From NCBI GenBank assembly GCA_934716995.1, contig CAKUYO010000025.1:1-28753 (forward strand): a stretch of 28,753 nt of DNA, given 5' to 3'. A program made the translations under genes and the position numbers. The notes under the pieces are model-generated. The model was not told where the DNA came from and searched no databases. It saw only the letters and a list, made by a program, of their open reading frames with translations. The DNA is from an uncultured Bacteroidales bacterium (GTDB lineage: Bacteria; Bacteroidota; Bacteroidia; Bacteroidales; Paludibacteraceae). Positions 8,341 through 17,058 of the stretch are shown one piece after another. How positions within the stretch are numbered: position 1 is the stretch's first letter; each line of letters begins with the position of its first letter.

Positions 8341-8916
8341 TTATAAGAATATGCCTTCAATAAAGATCTTAAGACCGATAAGGATAAGGATAATACCGCC
8401 AAGCAGTTCGACATTGAACTTGAATTTCTGCCCGACTAACGCCCCGATGCTATAACCCACAATGGCAAAAAGGAAACTGACCAATGCTATAATCCCTACT
8501 CCGCCCCACAACATTCCGGGGGCAGGAATAAAAATAACGCCGGTAGCCAATGCGTCAATCGAAGTGGCGACTGCCAAAGCAGTAATATGCTTGAAAGAGA
8601 AATCGGCACATAGTTTTTCCTCATCCTTATTTTCGTGGAGCGACTCCCAAATCATCTTGCCACCGATAAATGCCAACAAAAACAGGGCTATCCATGGAGC
8701 AAACTTGGAGAAGAAATCGGCAAAGAGCGTACCTGCGAAATAGCCGGCAAGCGGCATTCCACCTTGGAACAAGCCGAACATCAAAGCCATCAGCCACGGA
8801 CCATATTGCGCCAACGGTTTACGACTACGATCATAAGACAGACCGTGTGTTACACTCACGGCAAAGCAATCCATCGCCAAACCGATGGCGATCAGAATAA
8901 TATCGAAGTAATTCAT
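8341..8916 (-). CDS. mntP: Manganese efflux pump MntP
   Basis: A 191-residue inner-membrane protein with about six membrane segments built as two similar halves. The first half carries GLAMDCFAVS with Asp16, the second ATSIDALATGV with Asp121; in E. coli MntP the equivalent acidic residues are required for Mn2+ export. The length is normal for the family. It lies 34 bp after def and 13 bp before the esterase gene on the same strand. The short upstream gap leaves no room for the manganese riboswitch often found before this gene in other phyla, so control probably comes from the upstream operon promoter. Confidence 0.93.
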   Translation of the reverse strand: MNYFDIILIAIGLAMDCFAVSVTHGLSYDRSRKPLAQYGPWLMALMFGLFQGGMPLAGYFAGTLFADFFSKFAPWIALFLLAFIGGKMIWESLHENKDEEKLCADFSFKHITALAVATSIDALATGVIFIPAPGMLWGGVGIIALVSFLFAIVGYSIGALVGQKFKFNVELLGGIILILIGLKIFIEGIFL

Positions 8917-8950
8917 TGACTCCCTCTACCTTCTCAAAGAAGGGACTTAT

Positions 8951-9499
8951 TTAGTGTTTGGTGCGGTAGCGGGCAGAAGTTTTGCCTTTGGCGATATTGG
9001 TCAGTTTGCCTTTGACAAACTGCTTGCGGATAGGCGAAATACGATCGGTAAAGACGTGTGCCTCGAGATGGTCATATTCGTGCTGAATAATGCGCGCAGC
9101 AAAGTCGGTATAGGTTTCGGTATGCTCGTTAAAATCCTCGTCCTGATAACGGATAGTAATGGTACGCGGACGCACTACATTCTCCGAGATACCGGGCAAG
9201 GACAGACATCCCTCTGCATACGACACTGTCTCTTCGCTTTCCTCTATTATCTCAGGATTGACAAAGGTTTTCTTCAAACCTGCACACTCGGGAAAATCCT
9301 CGGCAAGGTCGGAACCGTCCACAATAAAAAGACGTATCGACTTGCCGATTTGCGGGGCAGCCAGCCCACAGCCTTCGGCTGCTGTGAGGGTCTCCTGCAT
9401 ATCAGAAACAAGTTGTTTGAGGTCAAAATCACCGGGTTGGATTTCGTCGGTCGCCTTGCGCAAAACAGGCTGACCATATAAGTAGATAGGTAAAATCAT
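8951..9499 (-). CDS. def: Peptide deformylase
   Basis: A 182-residue cytosolic enzyme that removes the formyl group from nascent N-terminal Met. All three family motifs are present: GCGLAAPQ (43-50), EGCLS (96-100, metal ligand Cys98) and QHEYDHL (139-145, ligands His140 and His144 with catalytic Glu141). The ATG at 9497-9499, giving MILPIYLYG, matches the usual Bacteroidales N-terminus better than an in-frame ATG 12 bp upstream. It starts 35 bp after the ruvX stop on the same strand, so the two are probably cotranscribed. Confidence 0.96.
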   Translation of the reverse strand: MILPIYLYGQPVLRKATDEIQPGDFDLKQLVSDMQETLTAAEGCGLAAPQIGKSIRLFIVDGSDLAEDFPECAGLKKTFVNPEIIEESEETVSYAEGCLSLPGISENVVRPRTITIRYQDEDFNEHTETYTDFAARIIQHEYDHLEAHVFTDRISPIRKQFVKGKLTNIAKGKTSARYRTKH

Positions 9500-9534
9500 A
9501 AAACAAGGCACAATGCGTAATGCATCATACGTAA

Positions 9535-9951
9535 TTAAAAATTAAGAGATACAAGGTAGTCTTCAAGAATAATACAAGCCGCCAACTTATCCACAATGGC
9601 TTTGTTTTGGCGGTCTTTTTTCTTCATACCGCCTGTAAGCATGGCTTGATGGGCAAGAACGGATGTAAAACGTTCGTCAAACGGCACCAATGGCATATTG
9701 GGAAAGGTTTTGCGAAATATAGCCATAAACGGGCGGATATAGTTCATTGACTCGGACTCTTGTCCGTTCATTTGGGTGGGATGCCCTATAACCACTTCAT
9801 CCACTTGCTCGGTTGCGAAATAGGTTTGTAGCCATTGGAGCAAATCCTTCGTGTCAATAGTAAGCAACGGATTAGCCGTAATGCGGAGCAAATCCGTAAC
9901 GGCTAATCCTGTGCGTTTCTTACCAAAATCTATAGCGAGTATGCGTCCCAA
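9535..9951 (-). CDS. ruvX: RuvX/YqgF-type putative Holliday junction resolvase
   Basis: A 138-residue RNase-H-fold protein with the family start ILAIDFGKKRTGLAV (catalytic Asp8), IGHPTQMNG near 55 and DERFTS near 93. Members have been linked to pre-16S rRNA 5'-end processing and to resolution of recombination intermediates. The length is normal. It leads the run ruvX-def-mntP-esterase. The DNA upstream is non-coding, with 11-bp repeats, but no convincing promoter was found close to the start. Confidence 0.93.
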   Translation of the reverse strand: MGRILAIDFGKKRTGLAVTDLLRITANPLLTIDTKDLLQWLQTYFATEQVDEVVIGHPTQMNGQESESMNYIRPFMAIFRKTFPNMPLVPFDERFTSVLAHQAMLTGGMKKKDRQNKAIVDKLAACIILEDYLVSLNF

Positions 9952-10014
9952 GATGTCAATTAACGATTAATAATTAACCTGCGTAGTATGGTGTTCTGTT
10001 CTCCTATTTCCAAC

Positions 10015-10047
10015 CTATCCACCTGTTATCCTCCTGACATCCACCTG
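10015..10047. repeat. 11-bp x3 tandem array (ATCCACCTG units)
   Basis: Three units: CTATCCACCTG, TTATCCTCCTG and ACATCCACCTG. A weaker fourth unit may precede it (10004-10014). The consensus is nearly the same as that of the array at 19266-19298, 9 kb away, including the ACATCCACC start of the third unit. The array is followed by AT-rich near-repeats of GAATTATGAATTA type up to about 10088. Confidence 0.85.
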
Positions 10048-10147
10048 ACTTTTTAATTATGAATCAGGAATGAGGAATTATGAATTAAATATGCTATCCA
10101 CATAGTAGCATCAGGCAAAGAACAGGAAAATACCCATACATAAAATT

Positions 10148-10182
10148 AAGAATATGGTTCCCTTGCGGGGAACCATATTCTT
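10148..10182 (-). terminator. Intrinsic terminator of the gyrA-TPR operon
   Basis: A perfect 15-bp stem, AAGAATATGGTTCCC (10148-10162) with its complement at 10168-10182, and a 5-base loop. Read on the minus strand it is followed by AATTTTA, just after the TPR gene stop at 10196. Confidence 0.87.
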
Positions 10183-10195
10183 GTGTTTCGATTAT

Positions 10196-11440
10196 TTAGT
10201 TGTTGATTTTGTCGTTCATCGCTTGGTACTCCGCATCCATATTGAATCGGTAGTAGAGTGTGCGAAGCGTAATCATATAATCGCGGTTGTCAGGAGCGAG
10301 TTCATGTGCCTTCTCAAAATAGGGCAACGACTTACGGAACATTTCGTTCATTGCTTCGAGGGCTTTTTTGTACTCCTTATTATCCGTAATATATGCCGCA
10401 TCCTCGTTCATCTTTACACCCTGGTTGTAGAACACACGTCCCTTGCCGGCCTCGGCATCCGCCATAGTGGGGTCGAGAGCAAGTGCACGGTCGAAATCAG
10501 CCAATGCCTCGTCGTAGTTCTGCTGGTTCTCGTCAAGGTTGCCCTTGATAAGATGATATTGTGCCACATTAGGTTCACGTTCGATAGCCTGTTGGAGGTA
10601 CGCAATCGCCTCTTTCTCCTGACCGGAGAATATGTAGTAGTTAATCAGGTTCTGGAGGAACCACGGTTCCTGCGGAAAACGTACGACAGCGTCTTGCAGC
10701 ACGCGCACGAAATTAGCCGTATCCTTCTCCGTAACATACTCCTGATAGAGGAATTGGTTTACCGTAACCGCCTCATACTCACCGTCTTTCATCTGCTCGA
10801 GAATAGCAATCGCTTCGGGGTGCATCTCTGCCTGGATGGCAAAGATTGCCTCGTAGTACTTGTATTGCTCGTAGATGGTATCGCGCGGCATCTCTTTTTG
10901 CAGTTTCTCGTCCTGCATCATCGCCATATCAGGGATAGAGAGGTGCTTTTGGAATGCCTCATACGCCGTACGGTAGTCGCGTTGCTCGTTGAGATATACA
11001 CCATACTTCACCAATTCCTGGTTCTTGTAGTACTCCAGCATTTTCTTCTGCACATTGGCAAACGTCTTCTTGTCTGTCATCGTTTCACGCCCTTTCTTGT
11101 CAAGGATGGTAGCAGAAGCGAGTTGCTCAGCCTTTACCCAATAGTCGAAACTCTCCATTGCGGCACGACCGGCTTTCTCAGCGTCGTAATTCTGACCGAG
11201 CATTTGTTTCATATTCTCGGCACTATTCTCCTGATAGCCAATCAGTCCGGCTACATACCAAGCCTCCGGTACATTCTCGGTTTCAGGGTTTTGGAGTGCC
11301 TCATCGATGGCTGCACGTGCCCCCGAGAAATCAGGAGTCTCCTGCAAAGCCAGGTTTTTAGCCTTTTTGATGTTGGCTTTCTGTGCGAAGCAGCCTGCAC
11401 TCATGAGTACCATAGCTGCCAAAAATAACGTCTTTTTCAT
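10196..11440 (-). CDS. Exported TPR-repeat protein in gyrA operon
   Basis: A 414-residue protein with a signal peptide (MKKTLFLAAMVLMSAGCFAQ). Cleavage after Gln20 fits better than lipidation, since the Cys lacks a good lipobox. Helical TPR-like repeats run through most of it; the clearest are EKEAIAYLQQAIEREPNVAQYHL (first 20 residues shown in part), NYDEALADFDRALALDPTMADA and SLPYFEKAHELAPDN in the last 160 residues. The role is probably as a periplasmic scaffold; the partner is unknown. It starts only 2 bp after gyrA and shares its promoter. A gyrA-TPR pair is, to my knowledge, common in Bacteroidales, though a functional link to gyrase is unlikely given the signal peptide. Confidence 0.85.
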   Translation of the reverse strand: MKKTLFLAAMVLMSAGCFAQKANIKKAKNLALQETPDFSGARAAIDEALQNPETENVPEAWYVAGLIGYQENSAENMKQMLGQNYDAEKAGRAAMESFDYWVKAEQLASATILDKKGRETMTDKKTFANVQKKMLEYYKNQELVKYGVYLNEQRDYRTAYEAFQKHLSIPDMAMMQDEKLQKEMPRDTIYEQYKYYEAIFAIQAEMHPEAIAILEQMKDGEYEAVTVNQFLYQEYVTEKDTANFVRVLQDAVVRFPQEPWFLQNLINYYIFSGQEKEAIAYLQQAIEREPNVAQYHLIKGNLDENQQNYDEALADFDRALALDPTMADAEAGKGRVFYNQGVKMNEDAAYITDNKEYKKALEAMNEMFRKSLPYFEKAHELAPDNRDYMITLRTLYYRFNMDAEYQAMNDKINN

Positions 11441-11442
11441 TG

Positions 11443-14028
11443 TTATTCTGCGTTTTCGTTGTTTGTTTCTGTTGTTTGTGCATCAGTGGTTTCTACATTC
11501 TCTGTAGTCTCTGCATTTCCGGTCTGCTCCTCTTCCTCTTTGGGAACAATGCAACCCGACATCAGTGTATCGTTGCGCTTCTGCAGTTCGATGAGTTTGA
11601 CACCCTGCGTAGCACGCCCCATCACGCGAATGGTATCGATAGCCATACGGATAGCGGTACCTGATTTGGTAATGAGCATCAAATCATCATCGTCCGTAAC
11701 AGCATCAATACCGATCAGCAGACCTGTCTTGTCAGTAAGGTTCATCGTCTTCACACCCTTACCGCCACGGTTGGTAACACGGTAGATTGGTTCGCCGTTC
11801 TCGTCATCAAGGGCGGTACGCTTACCAAAGCCTTTCTCGGAAATAACCAGTACCGTTTTGTTACTGCCTTTCTCCACACAAATCATGCCAACGGCACTAT
11901 CTACGCCGTCCTCGTCCAATTTGATAGCACGTACACCGCTTGCGCTACGCCCCATAGGACGAACGGTATTCTCAGGGAAACGAACCACCTTACCATTGTG
12001 CGAAGCGATAAGCATCTCGCTCTCGCCATCGGTAAGCGTTACGCCGATGAGTTGGTCTCCGTCACGCAAACCGAGAGCAATGATGCCGTTTGCACGCGGA
12101 TGACTGTAAGCCTCAAGGGTGGTCTTCTTCATCAAACCGTTCTTGGTAGCGAAAATGAGATAGTGTTTCTCCACATATTCCTGATCGTTAAGACCTTTTA
12201 CGTTGATGAAGGCACGCACCTTGTCGCCCTTCTGGAGATTGATCATATTCTGGATAGCACGCCCTTTCGATTGTTTGTTTCCCTCAGGTATCTCATAGAC
12301 CTTGAGCCAATAGAGACGTCCCATCTCGGTGAAGAACATCATCGTGGAGTGCATGGAAGCCTGGTGTACATACTCTATAAAGTCCTCATCACGCGACGAG
12401 GAAGCCTTTGAGCCGATACCGCCGCGAGCCTGCGAGCGGAAATCTGCCAACGGAGTGCGTTTGATATAGCCAAGGTGCGAAATGGTAATCACCATATCAT
12501 CGTCGGCATACATATCCTCGGGGTTGAACTCGGTAGCCATCTTTACAATCTTGGTGCGACGCTCATCGGCATACTTGTCCTTGATCTCGTTGAGTTCATC
12601 CTTGATGAGGTCGTAACGCATAGCCTCGCTGTTAAGCAAGTCATTGAGGTGCTGAATAAGTTTTTCCAACTCGGCATACTCGGCTTTCAACTCGTCGATC
12701 TTCAAGCCTGTAAGCGCACTGAGACGCATATCCACAATGGCTTTCGACTGGAGATTATCAAGGTTGAAACGCTGCTCAAGGTTGGTCTGCGCCTCAGCAG
12801 GGGTGCGACTGGCACGAATGATACGCACTACCTCGTCGATATTGTCCACCGCAACAATCAAGCCCTCCAAGATATGCGCACGTTCCTCGGCTTTTTTCAG
12901 TTCGAAACGGGTACGGCGCGTAACCACATCCATACGGTGCTCAATAAAATTGCCCACCAACTGCTTGAGGTTCAAAAGCATAGGACGCCCTTTGACCAGA
13001 GCAATGTTGTTTACTGCAAAACTCGATTGGAGCGCAGTAAATTTATAGAGTTTGTTGAGTACTACCTGGGCATTGGCATCGCGTTTGATGTCAATCACGA
13101 TACGGATATCGCGTTTCGACTGGTCGCTAATCTCGGAGATTCCTTCTATCTTCTTGTCGCTGACCAGTTCGGCGATATTCTTCACCAAGTCGGATTTAAC
13201 AACACCATACGGCAACTCGGTGATAATAATCTTCTCACGTCCGTTGTCCTCGGTCTCAATATCCGCATTGGAGCGAATAACAATACGCCCGCGACCGGTC
13301 TCAAAAGCGTCTTTTACACCCTGATAGCCGTAGATGGTACCGCCCGTCGGAAAATCGGGTGCTTTGATATATTCCATCAGGTCGGCAACCGTAATTTCCT
13401 CCGTTTCGGGATTCTGCAAACGGTCTTCGATATTGCGGATATATGCCACACAACCGTCAATAACCTCACCGAGGTTGTGAGTAGGCATATTGGTAGCCAT
13501 ACCCACTGCGATACCGCTAGCACCATTAACGAGCAAGTTCGGAAAACGGCAAGGCAGCACAACCGGTTCTTTGAGCGTATCATCGAAGTTGTTCTGCATA
13601 TCCACCGTATCTTTATCAATATCACGGAGCATCTCCTCTGCCAGTTTGCTCAGGCGCGCCTCGGTATAACGCATAGCCGCGGGGCTGTCGCCGTCCACCG
13701 AGCCGAAGTTCCCCTGACCGTCTACCAGCGTATAGCGCATATTCCACGGCTGCGCCAAGCGCACCAGTGTACCATATATACTGCTATCACCATGGGGATG
13801 GAACTTACCCATCACCTCACCGACGATACGTGCGGATTTCTTGGTCGGTTTGTCGCTCGTGTTTCCCAACTCGTTCATACCAAAGAGTACACGACGATGC
13901 ACCGGTTTGAAACCGTCGCGCACATCAGGCAGCGCACGGCTCACGATGACACTCATCGAGTAGTCGATATATGAGGATTTCATTTCCTCATCAATCTTTA
14001 CAGGAATAATTCTGTCGTTATCAATCAT
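11443..14028 (-). CDS. gyrA: DNA gyrase subunit A
   Basis: An 861-residue subunit A of gyrase, which breaks and rejoins DNA to add negative supercoils. Catalytic Tyr121 lies in AAMRYTEARL. The quinolone region reads HPHGDSSIYG at 77-86: the Ser83 equivalent (E. coli numbering) is Ser82, while the Asp87 position is Gly86. The C-terminal DNA-wrapping domain starts near 505; its GyrA box is QARGGIG (533-539) rather than the QRRGGKG of E. coli. It ends in an acidic, Thr-rich tail (about 825-861). GyrA is favoured over ParC by the N-terminus, full set of wrapping blades and tail. It has a strong promoter at 14091-14122. Confidence 0.97.
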   Translation of the reverse strand: MIDNDRIIPVKIDEEMKSSYIDYSMSVIVSRALPDVRDGFKPVHRRVLFGMNELGNTSDKPTKKSARIVGEVMGKFHPHGDSSIYGTLVRLAQPWNMRYTLVDGQGNFGSVDGDSPAAMRYTEARLSKLAEEMLRDIDKDTVDMQNNFDDTLKEPVVLPCRFPNLLVNGASGIAVGMATNMPTHNLGEVIDGCVAYIRNIEDRLQNPETEEITVADLMEYIKAPDFPTGGTIYGYQGVKDAFETGRGRIVIRSNADIETEDNGREKIIITELPYGVVKSDLVKNIAELVSDKKIEGISEISDQSKRDIRIVIDIKRDANAQVVLNKLYKFTALQSSFAVNNIALVKGRPMLLNLKQLVGNFIEHRMDVVTRRTRFELKKAEERAHILEGLIVAVDNIDEVVRIIRASRTPAEAQTNLEQRFNLDNLQSKAIVDMRLSALTGLKIDELKAEYAELEKLIQHLNDLLNSEAMRYDLIKDELNEIKDKYADERRTKIVKMATEFNPEDMYADDDMVITISHLGYIKRTPLADFRSQARGGIGSKASSSRDEDFIEYVHQASMHSTMMFFTEMGRLYWLKVYEIPEGNKQSKGRAIQNMINLQKGDKVRAFINVKGLNDQEYVEKHYLIFATKNGLMKKTTLEAYSHPRANGIIALGLRDGDQLIGVTLTDGESEMLIASHNGKVVRFPENTVRPMGRSASGVRAIKLDEDGVDSAVGMICVEKGSNKTVLVISEKGFGKRTALDDENGEPIYRVTNRGGKGVKTMNLTDKTGLLIGIDAVTDDDDLMLITKSGTAIRMAIDTIRVMGRATQGVKLIELQKRNDTLMSGCIVPKEEEEQTGNAETTENVETTDAQTTETNNENAE

Positions 14029-14090
14029 TATCTTGTAGTTTGTAAATTAGCAAATGTGCAAAATGCGTAAATACACGCCATTTTATTTTG

Positions 14091-14122
14091 CAAAGGTACA
14101 ACAAAATCGCGAAATACGCAAA
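14091..14122 (-). promoter_or_regulatory. gyrA promoter
   Basis: Read on the minus strand: TTTG (14119-14122), 20 bp, then TACCTTTG (14091-14098). The -33 region reads TTTGCGTATTTCG, close to the motif shared with other promoters in this window. About 60 bases of leader separate it from the ATG. Confidence 0.88.
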
Positions 14123-14294
14123 TAATCGGGCATTTTTTACTTTGCATTAGTCTATCGAACACATATCGGTAGAATAAATGCAACCGCTCAAAACGCAAAA
14201 AACAGCCTTGACACCAAACCAAGCGGTTATCCATACATAGCCGCACGCGCGCGTATGCGCGAAGAAATCAAGTATGAAATGCCTTTGGGCAAAA

Positions 14295-14323
14295 AAAGAG
14301 GTTGCTTTAGGGGCAACCTCTTT
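14295..14323 (-). terminator. Terminator of the STR-repeat protein gene
   Basis: Stem AAAGAGGTTGC (14295-14305) with GCAACCTCTTT (14313-14323), followed on the minus strand by a run of T. It lies 17 bp after the stop at 14340. Confidence 0.88.
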
Positions 14324-14339
14324 ATTCTGAAAGTATAAT

Positions 14340-15683
14340 TTATCTGCGGGTAGAACCTCCACCACCAGAGGAACGTGTGCTTCCACCGCCGCTGTATCCA
14401 CCGCCCAAACTGCCACTGCTACGGGTACTTCCTCCTCCGCTATATCCGCTGTAACTGCTACGGGTGGACGAACCGCTATTGTAACTGCTGCGGGTAGAAG
14501 TGCCATAATCGGATGTGCTGCGTACAGGCGCATTATACGATGAGCGGGTACTGCTACCGCTATTGTACGAAGATCGGGTACTATTCGTTGTCGCAGACGA
14601 GGTACGAGTGGTTGTTCCTGCATTATAAGAAGAACGCGTACTGCTTGCCGTTGACGAAGCACGGGTAGAAGTTGCCGTACTATTTACGTTTGCACGTGTA
14701 GAGGTACTGTTTACACTGCTGCGAGTGCTTGTCCCCGTACCGGCTACAGCCTGACGAGTGCTTACGCCCTCTGTTGCCGAAACACGTGTAGAGCGTGCGG
14801 CTGCCGTATTGCTACTGCCATACGTACGGCTCGATGTACTTGCAACCGATTGGCGGGTGCTTGTGCCAGAAACTGACTGACGTGTACTGCCACTGTTTGC
14901 CACAGCCGCCTGACGTGTGCTGACACCTGATACCGAGGTGCGGGTAGAACGCATATCACGTGCGTTGGCTACGCCGGAGTTACGCTGGCTGAAAGCACGA
15001 TCGGGATGTGCAACCGCATAGTCGCGACGGCTGACCGGTGCACGCATATCGCGCATTGCAGGACGGGGTTCGGGCGCATAGCGGAAACTGCAATATGCGT
15101 GGTGGTGATGATAGGCATAGCAGTGATGCCAATAGTAGTCATACGACCAAACAGTGTGTGCATACCACCAAGCGGGATAATAATCCCAATACCAAGGCGA
15201 TGTCCAAGCGTACCAAGCGGGACTCCAGAACCAATCGTAGATAACAGGACGATAGACATATACGGGTTCGATGACATAGTTGGTACCATAGATATACTCG
15301 TCGCCCACCACTTGTACCGTAACTTTCTCTTTCTCGTCTTTCTCCACATAGATAGAGGCTATATCCTGGTAGATGTCCTTTGCCAAGATGGCTTGCAGAA
15401 CAATCAGCCGTTTGTTGCCTTCGCCGGTCTCCACCACACGGATATAATCGATTTCGCCATCCCCATTGAGGTCGAGGTTGCAAAATGCCGAATCCGGATT
15501 GTTGAGCAGGTTCTCGAACTCCTCAAGGTTCTTTGCCTGTGCAAAGAGTTTTGCCACTACCTTCAAGTCCAGTCCGTCAGAGATGTCCGAACTGTTCGCC
15601 GATACCGTAATCGTCTCATCGGCTCTCATCGTCATTCCTGCCATCAGCAGAAAAGCGAACAAAAAAGATACCAAGCGTTTCAT
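14340..15683 (-). CDS. Exported EF-hand, aromatic and Ser-Thr-Arg repeat protein
   Basis: A 447-residue protein of unknown function in three parts after a signal peptide (1-21). (1) A folded N-terminal domain with an EF-hand/dockerin-like loop, D71-x-N73-x-D75-x-E77-x-D79. (2) Residues 141-202, extremely rich in Tyr, Trp and His, including DWFWSPAWYAW and YHHHHAY. (3) A long low-complexity tail, from about 225 to the end, with around 17 copies of Ser-Thr-Arg in settings such as STRSSYNSG and STRQSV, ending in Gly/Ser. The tail is basic and disordered, which suggests binding to an acidic polymer such as LPS, capsule, DNA or peptidoglycan; this is inference. It lies 125 bp downstream of ribBA and has its own terminator. 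No consensus promoter was seen. Confidence 0.75.
   Translation of the reverse strand: MKRLVSFLFAFLLMAGMTMRADETITVSANSSDISDGLDLKVVAKLFAQAKNLEEFENLLNNPDSAFCNLDLNGDGEIDYIRVVETGEGNKRLIVLQAILAKDIYQDIASIYVEKDEKEKVTVQVVGDEYIYGTNYVIEPVYVYRPVIYDWFWSPAWYAWTSPWYWDYYPAWWYAHTVWSYDYYWHHCYAYHHHHAYCSFRYAPEPRPAMRDMRAPVSRRDYAVAHPDRAFSQRNSGVANARDMRSTRTSVSGVSTRQAAVANSGSTRQSVSGTSTRQSVASTSSRTYGSSNTAAARSTRVSATEGVSTRQAVAGTGTSTRSSVNSTSTRANVNSTATSTRASSTASSTRSSYNAGTTTRTSSATTNSTRSSYNSGSSTRSSYNAPVRSTSDYGTSTRSSYNSGSSTRSSYSGYSGGGSTRSSGSLGGGYSGGGSTRSSGGGGSTRR
14343..15011 (-). repeat. Coding low-complexity Ser-Thr-Arg repeat
   Basis: DNA encoding the tail of the preceding protein; short units around STR recur about every 10-14 codons and become nearly identical toward the C-terminus (STRSSYNSG twice, GGGSTRSSG twice). 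Such in-frame repeats can change copy number by slippage. Confidence 0.75.
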
Positions 15684-15807
15684 ATTAGTAAGGTGTTTTT
15701 GTTAATTAGATCTATAAATCCCAGTTATATCTAGTTATTCTATAAAAACCAGGGTATATAGAATTTTTACTTTTTCTGTGGCAATTATCGTGCCAAACCC
15801 TGTTTTG

Positions 15808-17052
15808 TCAGACAAGATGCAAGTTATGGTGCATCTTTTCTTTCTTTGTGCGCATATATCGTTCGTTGTACTTGTTAGGTGCAATCTCGATAGGGATATT
15901 CTCCACAATCTCAATACCATAACTCTCCAGTCCGACACGCTTCACAGGATTATTAGTCAGCAGACGCAGACGTTTGGCACCCATCTCGCGAAGGATCTGT
16001 GCCCCCACCCCGTAGTCGCGTTCGTCGGGTTGGAAACCGAGATGCACATTTGCCTCCACCGTGTCATCGCCCTGCTCTTGCAGTTTATAGGCGCGTATCT
16101 TGTTCATCAGTCCGATGCCGCGCCCCTCCTGGTTCATATAGACGATGATACCGCATCCTTCCTTCTCAATCATCTGCATAGCACGATGCAGTTGCTCGCC
16201 GCACTCGCAACGCAGCGAACCGAACACATCGCCCGTCAGGCAACTGGAATGTACGCGGCAGAGTACAGGCTCGTCCTCCTGCCATTCGCCTTTCACCAAA
16301 GCCACATGTTCCAAACCGTTGCTCAAATCGCGGAAAGGAGTCAAACGGAACTCGCCATACCCGGTAGGCAGGAAGACGGTCTCACCGCGCTCCACGATAT
16401 AGTTGAGTGTGGAGAGTTGGGCGTTGAGAGCGGACTGCTCGGCAGGTTGCTCGTGTTGCAGGCGGTAGGCAATCAGGTCCTTGATGGAGATAATCTTCAG
16501 ATCGTTCTCACGTGCCACCTCTTGCAGTTGCGGCATACGTGCCATAGTGCCATCAGCGTTCATTATTTCGATGAGTGCCGCTGCCGGTTGGAGGCCTGCA
16601 AGGCGTGCCAAGTCAATAGCCGCCTCGGTATGTCCTGCACGCTGCAGCACACCTCCCGCCCGTGCATAGAGCGGGTTGATATGTCCCGGACGACCGAATG
16701 TATCGGGTTTGGAGTCGGGGTCTGCCAAAGCACGGATAGTAGCCGCACGGTCTGCTGCCGACACGCCCGTAGTGCAACCTTCCAACTTGTCCACCGTGAT
16801 GGTAAACGGCGTACCGAGCATAGAGGTATTGTTTGCGACTTGGTGCATCAAGTCGAGTTCGGCACAGCGTTGCTCAGTGATGGGCGCACATAGTACGCCA
16901 CGCCCATGCTTGAGCATGAAATTCACTTTCTCAGGGGTTATCTTCTCTGCGGCAATAATAAAATCGCCCTCATTCTCACGGTCTTCGTCATCCACTACGA
17001 TAACGAACTTTCCTTGACGAAAATCGTCTAATGCTTCTGCTATTGTATTCAT
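15808..17052 (-). CDS. ribBA: Bifunctional DHBP synthase / GTP cyclohydrolase II
   Basis: A 414-residue fusion enzyme for both entry steps of riboflavin synthesis. The N-terminal RibB domain (1-200) makes 3,4-dihydroxy-2-butanone 4-phosphate; it shows DDEDRENEGD (21-30) and RPGHINPL (121-128). The C-terminal RibA domain (about 225-410) opens GTP; it has the three zinc cysteines C271, C282 and C284 (SSCLTGDVFGSLRCECG) and NQEGRGIGL (307-315). The linker (202-222) is long and contains ALNAQLSTLNY, coded by a CTCAAC-rich stretch that looks like inserted simple-repeat DNA (about 16400-16432). There is no FMN riboswitch in the short upstream gap. It probably continues the cdd-lptG transcript. Confidence 0.96.
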   Translation of the reverse strand: MNTIAEALDDFRQGKFVIVVDDEDRENEGDFIIAAEKITPEKVNFMLKHGRGVLCAPITEQRCAELDLMHQVANNTSMLGTPFTITVDKLEGCTTGVSAADRAATIRALADPDSKPDTFGRPGHINPLYARAGGVLQRAGHTEAAIDLARLAGLQPAAALIEIMNADGTMARMPQLQEVARENDLKIISIKDLIAYRLQHEQPAEQSALNAQLSTLNYIVERGETVFLPTGYGEFRLTPFRDLSNGLEHVALVKGEWQEDEPVLCRVHSSCLTGDVFGSLRCECGEQLHRAMQMIEKEGCGIIVYMNQEGRGIGLMNKIRAYKLQEQGDDTVEANVHLGFQPDERDYGVGAQILREMGAKRLRLLTNNPVKRVGLESYGIEIVENIPIEIAPNKYNERYMRTKKEKMHHNLHLV

Positions 17053-17058
17053 ATATTT

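Larger units (their letters stand above)
14029..14339. other. Intergenic region between gyrA and the repeat-protein gene
   Basis: 311 bp. It holds the gyrA promoter (14091-14122), a small GC-only hairpin (CGCGC at 14248-14252 with GCGCG at 14257-14261) in otherwise AT-rich DNA, and the terminator of the upstream minus-strand gene (14295-14323). No RNA gene or credible small ORF was recognised. Confidence 0.5.

Noticed and set aside
8917..8950. Possible manganese riboswitch before mntP
   Set aside because: Only 34 bp separate def and mntP. A small hairpin (CCTTCT / AGAAGG, 8929-8943) is present, but a yybP-ykoY-type riboswitch needs about 100 bases or more.
9952..10140. Small RNA gene between ruvX and the gyrA-TPR terminator
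   Set aside because: Apart from the 11-bp array and AT-rich near-repeats there is no promoter-terminator pair that would define a transcript.
12475..13974. Long open frame on the plus strand opposite gyrA (499 codons)
   Set aside because: It is a mirror of the high-scoring gyrA gene, with no start signals, and its product resembles no protein I know. The same applies to the plus-strand frames at 10154-11428, 15778-16893 and 26548-27852, opposite the TPR, ribBA and ATPase genes.
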